A stretch of 64,000 nt of DNA from Caenorhabditis elegans (lineage: Eukaryota; Nematoda; Chromadorea; Rhabditida; Rhabditidae): NCBI RefSeq assembly GCF_000002985.6, contig NC_003281.10:1860001-1924000 (forward strand), written 5' to 3'. A model generated the notes under the pieces. That model worked only from the letters and a program-made list of their open reading frames with translations. It ran no database searches and had not been told where the DNA came from. The translations under genes were made by a program, and so were the position numbers. This document shows, one piece after another, positions 41,967-54,500 of the stretch (the stretch's first letter is position 1; each line of letters opens with the position of its first letter).

Positions 41967-44900
41967 CTATAATTCAAATCCGTAATTAAATTCTCGTATT
42001 GGCCGAATTCCTTCCACAATATTCGCGTATTCTGTCAGCATCGATAGATCTTCTGAAAATTGGGGAAATTTGTTGATTTTCAGCCAATTTTTATGATTTT
42101 TTTGTGATAAAAATCGATATTTATACTTTAAAATTGACTAAAAATCGATTTTCAAGTGAAAAATTTGAATTTTCTATGGGGAAATTTCATTTTTAGGCCA
42201 TTTTTTGTTCTAAAAATCGATTTCCGGAATAAAAATTGGCTGAAAATTCGAATTTTTTGAAAAAAACTTGAAGATTTTATGGGAAAATTCGCAAATTTTA
42301 GGCATTTTTAGGCAAAAATCCAGTCTTTCCAGCTTTTTCTGGTGAAAATTGCTCGAAAAGTCGATTTTTAAGCTCAAAAATGAAATTTCCCGCATTTTTT
42401 GCTCAGAAATTCAAATTTTTCGCTAAAAATCAAGTTTTTAGACTAAAAAATCGAATTTTTCAGGTTTTTGAACTGATAAAACCTGATTTTTAAGCTCAAA
42501 AAAAATTTTTTTAGGTCGAAAATCAGAAAATTATTCTATTTCAGGTGCTTTTAGAGCTGAAAATATGGAATTTTCAGCTCAAAAATTCGATTTTTATTCA
42601 ATTTTTCGTTTTTTTAGGGTCAAAAATGCAATTTTTCTCGCTTTTTTCGCCTAAAAACCTACCAAAATCAGCCAAAAGCGTCATTTGTGACAGTGTCTGA
42701 TAGTACATTTTACACGCTTCACTGTAACTTATTACAGGAGACTGTGGTGGTGGTGGAGCAATTGGCTCCAAAACCATTGGTTCAACCGGTTCAATTGATT
42801 TTTTAACGGGATTTCGTCCTTTTTCCGCCGAATTTTGTGGTTTTTGGGCACATTTTATCGGTTTTACGACGATTCTGGCGTGTTTTTGGGGTTTTCGAAG
42901 GTGTTGGACGGTTTTTTGAACCATTTCCTCGATTTTTATGGGAATTGGCGGTGGTTTTGATGTCGGAAGTGAGATTTTTGGCTCTGCTGCGGTGGGTGGA
43001 AGTCGTGATGGAAGTGTTGGAGGGCTGAAAAATCCTTTTTTTTCAATTTTTTGTGAAAATTTTGCAGTTTTAGAGTGAAAAATCATCATTTTTTGCGCTT
43101 TTTAAGCTCAAAATTCGGATTTAGAAGCGTTTTTTAGGCATTTTTCGCGAAATTCTGCATTTTTCCGTAAGATCCGCGGTGTTTGCGTACTTCTGGAGCT
43201 ACCGTAACCCGAAAAGTTCAAATTTCGAGCTAGAAGCCCGGCGAAAAGAGGTTTTAGGGTAAAAAACCATGAAAAAATCGAAGTTCATAATGAAAATTTT
43301 CAAAAATCGGGTTAAAAAAAATTTGGGCAAGTTTTTGACTGAAAATTGAAAATTTGGGCATAGCTTCCGCATCTCCGAGTGACAAATGTGCTCTATTGTC
43401 AAATTGTTGGCAGAAATACGGTATTTATTCACATTTTCAGCCAATTTAAGGCAGAAAATGTGAATAAGTACCCGTTTTTATGCCAACAATACGAGTAGAA
43501 ACACACAAGTCACAGGGGAAATATATCGATTTCTAGTAGATTTTACGGATTTAAATTGAAAATTTTGCAATTTTCAAGTAAAAATCCAAAAAAATCGCTA
43601 CAAAATGGCTAGAAACGATCATTTTCAGATTGGTGACCTAGAAATGTCAAAAGTTAGACCATCAATCTATTTTGTGCAAAAAAAGCAATTTCTATGGGTA
43701 AAAATGAGTGAAAAACTCAATTTTTAACTGAAAATTCGAGAAAAATCGATAGAAATGGCAAGTTTTCCGGGAAAAATTGCAAAATTTGGGCATAGCTTCC
43801 GCATCTCCGAGTGACAAATGTGCTCTATTGTCAAATTGTTTGCAGCAATACGGTAATTATTCACATTTTCAGGCAAATTTAAGGCTGAAAATGTGAATAA
43901 ATACCCGTTTTTATGCCATCAATACGAGTAGAAACACACAAGTCACTGAGAAAAAGTTAAAAAAAATTAAATTTTTGAAATATCTGCGGGGATTGAGGCA
44001 TTTTTTACTGATTTTAAGCTCAAAATTCAGATTCAAAATAATTTTTTACCCCTATCCAGCCATTTTTCGTAAGATCTGTAGTGTTTGCGTACTTCTGAGG
44101 CTGCCGTAACCCGAAAAGTTCAAATTTCGAGTTAGAAGCTTAGGAAAACGAGTTTTAATGGAAAAAAACTATGGAAAACTCGAATTTCGCACTGAAAAGT
44201 TTCAAAAGTCGGTTAAAATTGAAAAATTCGGATGGAAATTTGAATTTCCTGGAGAAAAGCCCGGCTTTTATCGGTTTTTGCTGAAAAATTTGAATTTCCG
44301 TACATTTTTTTTTTTAAATCCTCAAATTTTGAAAAAATGTCATTTTTTAATTTTTTCTGCGAGAATTGAGACATTCTTGCGCTTTTTAAGCTCAAAATTC
44401 GGATTTAGAAGCTTTTTTACACCAATTTAGACATTTTTCGCGAAATTCTGCATTTTGTCGTGAGATCCGCGGTGTTTGCGTACTTCTGGGGCTACCGTAA
44501 CCCGGAAAATTCAAATTCCAAGCTAGAAGCCCGGCAAAAAGAGGTTTTAGGGTAAAAAACCACGGAAAATTCGAATTTCGCACTGCAAAGTTTCAAAAAT
44601 CGGTTCAAAATGAAAATTTGGACATTAAATCTCGAAAATTAGTGAAAAATCACAAGTTTTCCGGAAAAATGAAAATTTGGGCATAGCTTCCGCATCTCCG
44701 AGTGACAAATGTGCTCTTTTGTCAAATTGTTGGCAGAAATACGGTATTTTTTGCATTTTCAATCTTAAATTGGCTAATTTAAGGTTGAAAATGCAAAAAA
44801 TACAGTTTTTCAACTATCAATAAGAGTAGAACACAGAAGTCACTGAGAAACTGTTAGGAAATTACATTTTTAGAAAAATTTTGGAAAAACAATTGAACTT

Positions 44901-45635
44901 TTTAGTAAGAAAAACCTAAAATTTGAGCAAATTTCTGCATTTTTAGGGCAGTTTTTGCAGAAAATTATGAATTTTCAGCCATTTTTCCGCGTTTTCGGTG
45001 CTCCGTACCCTTCCCGGGACGCCAAAATGAATCCCTCATTATGATATGCTTTAATTCGAATTTTCAATCTTTCTGCATATGAATTTGTCGGTGTTGTCGA
45101 CGGTTTAATGTCCAAAACCTTTGCTATAGCGTTACAATCTGAAAATTTCCAGTTTTTCAGCGATTTTTCTCGTTGAAAATTTACTTTTACGAGTTTCCAT
45201 CGACACTGCTGCTTGTTTTTGCTGAAATTTTCAATTTTCAATTTTTTTAGGGCTAAAAAATTTAAAAAAAAAATTTTTAATAAAAAAATTTACCGAAACA
45301 TTCTCCTTTTCCCCATTTTTCATCATTTTCTCCCGCTGCGCCGGCGTCAGACCATTCCAAAGCTGCTCAATCTGAAATTTTTCAATTTTTAAATCAAAAA
45401 TTCCCAAAAAAAATGCTCACTTTCAGCTCCAACTCCAGTGGAGGCAGATTTGCAAAGGTTTTTCGCATAACTTGGCGAAAAATTGCCATTTCATCACTGA
45501 AATTTCACAATTAACATGAGATTTCTATTTTTTAAATAACCTTGAAGTACTGGGAGCCGGCGGTGAAACCGATCCAGAATCATTTCGGGTCACTGAACTT
45601 CGTATTCGCATGGTTTTTACGGTTTCCGGACGCAT
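41967..45635 (-). CDS. uncharacterised 287-aa Pro-rich basic protein
   Basis: Seven exons, minus strand, all in phase: 45635-45541, 45496-45421, 45371-45294, 45221-45185, 45138-45009, 43024-42663, 42052-41967. The start MRPETVKTMRIRSS follows an acceptor-like TATATTCAG (spliced-leader site). Residues 33-83 (EMAIFRQVMRKTFANLPP, LELKIEQLWNGLTPAQREKMM) form an amphipathic helical region reminiscent of the compact helical folds of chromatin proteins, but too weakly to name. The middle is Lys/Pro-rich (SKPPPIPIKIEEM, PIAPPPPQSP) and the C-terminus, MLTEYANIVEGIRPIREF, is conserved-looking. The 1.98-kb intron 5 holds three antisense-strand (that is, sense to this gene) Family A elements. It shares a divergent promoter with the 1142-aa gene. 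Function unknown; a nuclear role is a guess. Confidence 0.72.
43345..43690 (-). repeat. Family A element, extended, sense to host gene
   Basis: In intron 5 of the 287-aa gene, on the minus strand. It includes the AGGTCACCAATC/CTAACTTTTGAC module at 43625-43670, so it is close to full length. Confidence 0.8.
43780..43950 (-). repeat. Family A element, sense to host gene
   Basis: Minus strand, same intron, about 440 bp from the previous copy. Palindrome and GGAAGCTATGCCC tail intact. Confidence 0.78.
44675..44850 (-). repeat. Family A element, sense to host gene, diverged
   Basis: Minus strand, same intron. The palindrome arms have changed to TTTTTTGCATTTTCA/TGAAAATGCAAAAAA, losing the AATAAA, but the tail is intact. 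Confidence 0.75.
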
Positions 45636-45966
45636 TTTACCTGAATATAGTGATTTTTTGATTCAAAAATCGATGAATTTAGCGAAAAAATTGAAAAATT
45701 TGATAAAAATCCGGTAAAATTGGGCGAAAAACAAAAATTAAATGAAAAATAAAAATTTTTTGTTGTCACAACGACACTCCGAAATAACGGTGTTAACTAG
45801 GCGCGCGCCTTGTTTAGACCGTTATTTCGGAGTGTCGTTGTGACAATTTAAAATTTAATAATTTTTGTTTTTCTGTTTTTCTGTTTTTTTATGGTTTTTC
45901 ATGGAAAAACATGGAAAATTTGTGATTTTTTTCAAATTTTTTGATTAAAAATCAATATTTCAGAAA
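45636..45966. promoter_or_regulatory. divergent promoter between the 287-aa and 1142-aa genes
   Basis: 331 bp between two start codons on opposite strands. Each ATG is preceded by an acceptor-like site: CTATATTCAG on the minus strand ending at 45641, AATATTTCAG on the plus strand ending at 45963. The centre is occupied by the inverted repeat 45763-45846. Confidence 0.65.
45763..45846. repeat. perfect inverted repeat, 29-bp arms
   Basis: Left arm 45763-45791 begins TTGTCACAACGACACTCCG. Right arm 45818-45846 is its exact reverse complement. The 26-bp spacer contains GTTAAC and the self-complementary GGCGCGCGCC. It could be a small transposon-derived palindrome or a regulatory hairpin. Confidence 0.95.
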
Positions 45967-48546
45967 ATGAAGCCAAAAAAGCTGCAACAAGGGTCAGATT
46001 CGGCGCATACCGTGAGTTTTTACCAATTTACAGCCAGTTTTCACTCAAATACCTTGCAGAGTGACACCGAATCCACTAAAACGTGTGAAAAAACCGCGAA
46101 AAAGCTGCCAAAAACGCAGAAAAAGTTGCAAAAATCGAAGAAAACGGCGAAAAAGCGGAGGGATGAGGAATTCCGCATATTTTTCCCGCCACCACGAGTA
46201 AATCCGCCGATTAAGACGCCTTTTCGGCTTCATAACACGAATTGTGAGCACAGAGACTGGATTTCTGGTTGGTTTTTCGAGTTTTTACCGAAAAAATCCT
46301 CGAATTTTTGCCTCAAAATTAACGAAATTTCCACTTCCAGACAACCTCTGCCTTCCGAAATACGCTTCATATCAAACTGGATGGCGAATTTCGCATAAAT
46401 CGATGAAATCGCTGGTTTTAATGGATAAAAGACGGGCGGAATGGCTCAAAATGCACAATTTGTACAGAAAATCCGAAATTCGCAAGGCTATTTGGACGAT
46501 TGAACGAAAAGGAGCCAAAAAACTGGATGAAATGCCTGGAAATTGGAGAATTTCGCGAGAAAAAAGAAATTCTCTGGATTTACAAGAATTTCCCATCAAA
46601 ATCGAGCAATTTCCAGTGAAAAAACGCGAAAAAACCGCAAAAAATTGGCGAAAAATCGCTGTTTTAGTGTGTTTCAAGCGGAAAACGACGACGAAAAATC
46701 GATATCTCCGCCGTCCAAAAACGAAAAACCAACGAAAAATCGAATTTCGCCGCCCGAAAACCTCGAAAAACCGAAAATTGCGGCTGAAAATTCGCCCGAG
46801 AGTTCGATTTATCGATCGAAAATTGATTCGAAGACGGGAATGCCTCGTGGATCCGCAGAATCTGATCTCGTGGATTCGGAGACAGGAAAAAGCGGAAAAT
46901 TTGAGGATTTTCCAGGAAAAACGTACGATTTTAGGAGGAAAATGCGCGAAAAATTGGCTCGGAAATTCAAATTTTTAACTGATTTTTAAACTTTTTCAGT
47001 ACCAAATTCGAATTTTTCGTGATTTTTTACCTTTCAAACTCGTCTTCCCAGGCTTCTAGCTCGAAATTTGAAATTTCCGGGTTACGGTAGCCCCAGAAGT
47101 ACGCAAACACCGCAGAACTTACGACAAAATGCAGAAGTTTGCGAAAACTGCCTAGATAGGGGTAAAAAACACTTTTGAACTTGAATTTTGAGCTTAAAAT
47201 TCAGAAAATTCACAAGAAAATGCCTCAATTCCCCCCCGCAGAAAATTCCAAAGTTGACTTTTTTCAAGTTTCTTGACTTTAATGCCATTTTTCGAGCTCA
47301 AAATCGAGTTCTCCGTGAAATTTTAGCTTAGGAACTCTTTCTCCCAGGCTTCTAGCTCGAAATTTGAATTTCCGGGGGTACTGTAGCCTCGGAAGACGCA
47401 AACACCGAGGGGCTTACGACAAAATGCACAATTTCCGTAAATTTCATGGCGGAGCTCTGAAAATAGTGCTCCGGGAGTAAAAATTTGCGTAAAATTCGAA
47501 TTTCGTACTAAAAAACCTGTGAAAGTTAACATTTGCGGCGCAAATTTGAAATTTTGGGTTTCAGGCACTTTTTCAAAATTTTTAATCATCAAATTTGAAA
47601 TTCCCATCATTTTTTACCCTGGAACGTCATTTTTATGGGCTTCTAGCTCAAAATTTGAATTTCCGGGGGTACTGTAGCCTCAGAAGTACGCAAACACCGA
47701 GCAACACGACGCAAAAATGCACAGATTCCTCATTTTTGGCTTCTGAGCTGTGAAAAATGGGTTTTCGGTGTAAAAAATCACGGAGAATTCGAATTTTTCA
47801 GAAAAACGACTCCAGGAGCAACAAGAAGACGCCGAATGGGAGCAAATTGAAGCTCAAAGAGCCAATTCTGATGACGTCATCGAGGATAAATCGCTGAAAA
47901 TGGAAGTTTTGGACATTGTTAAGCATAAAAATCGAAATTGGATAGTTGTGGAGAAAAAAGGATGTGAAATTCAGGGAATGGAGTATTTATTAGTATTGGT
48001 AAGTGGGAAAAAATCTAAATTTTGACAATTTTCAGCCGAAAAAATCGATTTTTCAGTGAAATTGTGCTGAAAATGTTGAAAAAAATGGTCGAAAATTCGA
48101 TTTTTGACGTTTTTTAGCCAAAAAACTTGCCAATTTTAACGATTTTTGGCAATTTTCAGCCGAAAAAATCGATTTTTTTATTGCAGGAATCCGAATTCAA
48201 TGAGCAACAAACCGTCCGTTATGACCGCCAAAATGTGGATCACAAATTTCGAAAAATGCGTGATGAAAAGAAGGAAATTGTGGAATTTGTGTCGAGTTTA
48301 CCGTTTTATAAGCCCAAACCGGTGCGCGGTTTTGTGTGTGGAAATTTGGAGGATTTTTCACCTAAAAATTCGGAATTTTCACAATTTTTACCCCAAAAAA
48401 TCTCAAAATATTCACTTTTTAACCTTTAGAAATTGAAAAAAATTTTACCATTTTTCACCTGAAAATCTCAAAATTTTGAGATTTTTGGTTCCAAAAACCA
48501 AAAAAAGTCACATTTTTCTACCTGAAAATTGCCAAATTTCACTATT

Positions 48547-48579
<33 letters not shown>

Positions 48580-51500
48580 AGAAAAATCCGAATTTCCTTG
48601 ATTTTTCACCTAAAAATTTGGACTTTTCAAGATTTTTCACTGAAAAAATGCAAAATTTTACGTTTTTTTGTTGAAAAAACCAAAAAAGTCACATTTTTCT
48701 ACCTGAAAATATGAAAATATTGCATTTTTCGCTGTGAAAATTGGAAAATTTCAAGATTTTTCACCTGAAAAATCAGAATTTTCACAATTTTTCACTGAAA
48801 AAACGCGAAATTTTGCGATTTTTTTGTTGAAAAAACCAAAAAAGTCACATTTTTCTACCTAAAAATTTGAAAATATTGCATTTTTCTCTGTGAAAATAGC
48901 CAAATTTCACGATTTTTCACCTAAAAATTTGGACTTTTCACAATTTTTCACTGAAAAATCTTAAAATTCGCGATTTTTCACTGGAAACTCGCTAAATTTC
49001 AAGATTTTCCACCTGATAATTGCAAAATTTTCACATTTTCCCCCAGAAAAATCAGAATTTTCATGATTTTTTACTGGAAAATGCGAAATTTTACGATTTT
49101 TTTTGTTGAAAAAACCAAAAAAGTCACATTTTTCTACCTGAAAATTGCCAAATTTTCACATTTTCTAGTAGAAAATCTACAAATTTTGCAATTTTTAACC
49201 TAAAAATTCGAAAAAATCCCACTTTTTCGTCCTAAAAATTACCAAATTTCCCAATTTTCACCTAAAAACTCACGAAATTTTCAGCCAAAAATCAATTATC
49301 CAACGAATGCCGGGGAATATGAAGAGCAAGAGATTGAGCTTGAACGTCGACGGCTTGAAGAGGAAGAAAGAGATCAAAATGATAAGAAATTGGAGATTGA
49401 AGACCGAAATCACTTTAAAAAATGGCAAAAACGCCGGAATTTGGTGCGGAAAATTGCAAATTTTTGGCAAAAAAAAACCACTTTTTCTCGTAAAAATGGT
49501 CATTTTTCCAGTTAAAAATCTGAAATTTTCGGATTTTTCGGTGGAAAAATTCAATTTTTCTCGGTTTTTACAATAAAAAATCCAAATTTTTCGAATTTTT
49601 TCAGTTAAAAATTTGAAATTTTCAGATTTTTTCCTGAAAAAATTCAATTTTTCTCGGTTTTTACAATAAAAAATCCAAAATTTTCGAATTTTTCGCTGGA
49701 AAAATTGAAATTTTCAGGTTTTTGGCCGGAAAAATCCAAAATTTCTCTGTTTTTTCCAGTTAAAAATTTCAAAATTTCAGATTTTTGGCCGGAAAAATTC
49801 AAATTTCCACATTTTTTCGGTTAAAAACCTAAAATTTTCAAATTTTTCGTTGAAAAAATCCAAAATTTCAGATTTTCCACTGGAAAATTTCAGTTTTTCT
49901 CTGTTTTTTTTTTCAGTTAAAAATCGAAAATTTTCGAATTTTTTCGCTGGAAAAATTGAAATTTTCAGGTTTTTGGCCGGAAAAATCCAAAATTTCTCTG
50001 TTTTTTCCAGGTAAAAATTTAAAATTTTCAGATTTTTGGCCGGAAAAATTCAAATTTCCACATTTTTTCGGTTAAAATCCTAAAATTTTCAAATTTTTCG
50101 TTGAAAAAAGCCAAAATTTCAGATTTTCCACTGAAAAAGACAAATTTTAATCTGTTTTTCCAGTTAAAAATCGAAAATTCTCACATTTTTCGCCGAAAAA
50201 TTCAAATTTTCTCGGTTTTTTCCGTTGAAACTCTAAAATTTCCTCAAATTTTTCTTTTTAAAAATTCAATTTTTCCAGATAAAAATCTACCGAAACTCGA
50301 TTCGCCGTGAAATTTGGCGGCGCCGGAGAGGAAGAAATTCCACTGAAAATTCCGATTCGGAGAGCTCATCAGAAGCCTCGGAGCCGCCCGATGACGTCAT
50401 CACAAAGGAAGAGCCGACGGATTTTTCAGAGGAGAATTTAGTGAAAAAAGAGGAAATTTGCGATGATTTTGAGCACAAAATTGAGGAGGATGTGAAACCT
50501 GATGTATATAAACTAAATATTAATAAAATGGTACGGAAAATTCGATTTTTCGAGTGAAAATTTGGGAAAAACGCCGATTTTTGACACAAAAATCGGGAAA
50601 GTTGGCGAAAAATTAATGAAAATCGGGTATTTTTGACCTATAAACATGGAAATTTCACTGTGGAAAACCCCTAAAAATGGCTTAAAATTAAGAATTTTTA
50701 TCGAAAAATCGAAATTTTGTCAGAAAAATGCCAAAAAAATGTAAATTTCGGCGAAAAAAACCCGAAATGGAGTGAAAATTTCAATAAAAAATTCAATTTT
50801 TCGCCTAAAAAACTTGGAATTTACACGAAAAATTAGTGGTTTTTGGGTAAAATTTGCTGAAAAATTCGAATTTTTGATCGGAAAATTGGCAAAAATCGCC
50901 AATTTTTTAGCGTAAAATCCAGAAAATGACGGAAAGTTGGAAATTTCAATCAAAAAATTCACAAAAATCGGGTATTTTTCACCCATAAACATTTAAATTT
51001 CACTGCAAAAACCCCAAAAAATGACTTAAAATTGGGAATTTCTATTGAAAAATCCCAAATTTTGTCAGAAAAATGCCAGAAAACCATTTTAACGTAAAAT
51101 TTACTGAAATTTTGAATTTTTTTCAGATCTCACCACCGTCGCCACCACCGAAAAAAGGCATTCTACTGAAAAAAGATACGAAAAAACGCGGCGAAAAACG
51201 CGTCAAAACTGTACAATTTAAACTAACAAAACGCCAAAAACTGGCAAAACTCTGGAAACCGCCAACTTGGCAAATTCGGCAGATTTTACGGGCCGCAGCT
51301 GATGCCAAAGGGTATAAGGTACTGAAAAATCGGCAAAATTTGACCCTAAAATGTGGAATTTTGGCAAGAAATCGATGATTTTTTAAGCGAAAATTTTTAA
51401 GCAAAATTTCGAAATTTTCAGTGCGAAATTCGAATTCTTCGTGCTTTTTTACCCTAAACCCCGCTATTTTTCGGGCTTCTAGCTTGAAATTTGAATTTTC

Positions 51501-54500
51501 CGGGTTACGGTAGCCTCAAAAGTACGCAAACACCGAGCAACCCGACGCAAAAATGCACAATCTCTGTAAATTTCATGGCGGAGCTCTAAAAATAGGTTAT
51601 CAAGGGTAGAAATCCGCGAAAAATTCGAATTTCATACTAAGAAATCTGTGTAAGTTGACATTTGAGACGAAAATTTGAAATTTTGGGTTTCAGGCACTTT
51701 TTCAAAAATCTTAATCATGAAATTTGAAATCCTCATCATTTTTTACCTTGGAATGTCTTTTTTCGAGCTTCCAACTAACATTTCAAATTTCCCGGGGTAC
51801 TGTAGCTCCAAAAGTACGCAAACACCGAGCAACCCGACGCAAAAATGCACAATTTCCTAGATTCTCGTGGCTGAGCTCAAAAAAATGGCGTTTCGAAGTG
51901 AAAAATGACGGGGAACTCGAATTTTGCACTTAAAATTCAAGGAAATTGATACTCGCGTTCCGAAATTCGAAATTTACAGTTTAAAAAGCTGATTTTTGAT
52001 AAATTTCATCATAAAATCTGAATTCTGCGTACTTTTTCACTCATTTGCACTTTTTTCTGGCTTCCGGCTCAAAATTTGAATATTCCGGGGTACTGTAGCC
52101 TCAAAAGTACGCAAACACAGAGCAACTTACGACAAAATGCAGAATTTCTCAAAATTTGGCTAAAACAGTCGGGATAGGGGTAAAAAGGGTCCCTGAGCCC
52201 GAATTTTGGGCTTAAAATGCAAAAATTTGTGATTTTACACAAAATTTTCAATGTTTTCCACTAAAAATCGAATTTCGAGCGCACGTATCTTTTTTCTTGA
52301 ATTTTAAGCTCAAAATTCGAGTTTCCCGTCATTTTTTACCCTGACACTCGGTTTTTCAGAGCTTAGCCACAAAAATTGGGGAAATTGTGCATTTTTGCGT
52401 CGGGTTGCTCTGTGTTTGCGTACTTTTGGGGCTACAGTACCCCGGGAAAACTCAAATTTTGAGCTAGAAGTCAGAAAAATGGCATTCTAGGGTAAAAAAT
52501 GATGGGGATTTCAAATTTGATGATTAAAATTTATGAAAAAGTGCCTGAAACTCAAAATTTTCATTTTTATTTTGAAAATTTCAAATTTTTGCCGCAAATG
52601 TTAATTTTCACAGATTTTTTTAGTATAAAATTCGAATTTTACGGGAATTTTTACCATCGGAATTCTATTTTCAGAGCTTCACCATGAAATTTACAGAAAT
52701 TGTGCATTTTTGTGCGTGGGCTGCTGGGTGTTTGCGTACTTTTGAGGCTACAGTACCCCGGGAAAACTCAAATTTTGAGCTAGAAAGCTAGGAAAATGGC
52801 ATTCCAGAGTAAAAAATGATGGGGATTTCAAATTTGATGAAAAAAAATTTATGAAAAAGCGCCTGAAACTCAAAATTTTCAGAAAAACTTGTTGAATTTT
52901 GTCTTTTTTTTTCCAGATTCGCTCGGGCCGATCACGCTACAATGAGAAAATCCGCCGTCTGAATCATTTCAACGGACAAAAACTGGGCTTCAAGTCGGCT
53001 CCAACTCGAATTGACACTTTTGAGAAAGGAATCGACGTTCGCGAGCAGCCAATTCCATTTGTTGAGGAATTTGTGCTCGATGATCATGCTCTGCTCACTT
53101 TTGCAAGCTTTGATGACTTGAAAGTGAGCGATTTTTGTGTGATTTTTCCATGAAAAATTGGAAAAAATCGGCGAAAATTGCGTATTTCCGACACCACAGT
53201 AACCCAAGACTTGCAAAATTTGAAATTTCCATTAAAAATCGTGTGAAAAATCGTACAAAATACACAATTTTTCGGTCAAATTTGAAAAATAACACAAAAA
53301 TTCGAATTTTTCCATAGAATAATCGAAAAAAATTGCGCATTTCCAAAACTACAGTAACCCTCCAGAAGCTCAAAAGTTGAGCGGAAGCTTCAAAATTCTT
53401 AGAAAAATGTGAAATTCACCCCGAAAATTATCGATTTTTAGTGCAAAGCAACCGCAAAATTGCGTATTTTCCAAACTACAGTAACCCGAGCCTCGTGAAA
53501 TTTTGAATTTTGTAAGTTCTTGGGTTACTGTAGTTTGGAAAGTACGCAATTTTTACGGTTTTTTTGCACTAAAAATCGATAATTTTCGATGAATTTCACA
53601 TTTTTCTTAGAAATTTGAAGCTCCAACTCAATATTGGGCTTTTCAGGGTTACTGTAGTTTGAAAAATACGCATTTTTTCGATAAAATTGTGGAAAAATTG
53701 CGGGTTTTGCAACAAAAACAGGCAGAAATTCGAATTTTTGATTGAAAAGTTGAGAAACACGGGCGTTTTCTACAAAAAGTCGAAAAATTGCGTATTTTCC
53801 AAACTACAGTAACCCGAGCCTCTCGAAAATTTTGAATTTTGTGAGGTTTCGGGTTACTGTAGCTTGGAAAGTACGCAATTTTTCGGTGAAAAACTGTCGG
53901 AAACGCAATTTTTTCCCGATTTTTCATTTGAAAAATTCGAATTTCCACTGGAAAACTGAATCTGAAAAATGCGATGTTCTACAGAAAACCCGCGAAAATC
54001 TGAAAAAAAGTCATTTTTTCACACGGAAACTCGATGATTTTTGATGGAAAAAAGGCGAAATTTGATAGAATTTCAAATATAGCAAATTTTCGGGTTACTG
54101 TACCTTGGAAAGTACGCAATTTTTCGGTGGTTTTGAACTGAAATTTTTCAAAAAATCCAGCTTTTTCTGCAGGCCTACGAAGAAGCCTACTCGCTCCGCC
54201 AACAAGATGTAATCGATGAATTTTGGCGCCACCAATGCCTGAAAAATATCGAAAGTTTCGAGAAAGATGACGTCGAACGTGCTGAAATGCGCCATGAAAT
54301 TGAAAAACTCGAGACGGAAATGCGATGTCAAAAAATGAATGAAAATGCCGAAATTGATCAGGAAAATATTGAATCTTTCGAGACTGCTGGACGACAAATT
54401 GAGAATATTATTAAGAATACCGGCGATTGTGGTACGGAAATTGCGGTTTTTGCGTGAAAAATCGATTTTTTTCGGCGAATTTTAAGACAATTTGCAAAAA

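Noticed and set aside
46543..46989. Alternative frame of exon 3 of the 1142-aa gene (ENDDEKSISPPSKNEKPTK...)
   Set aside because: The composition looks protein-like, but no donor/acceptor pair joins it in phase to the flanking exons; the chosen frame links across the GTACGA donor into KRLQEQQEDAEW.
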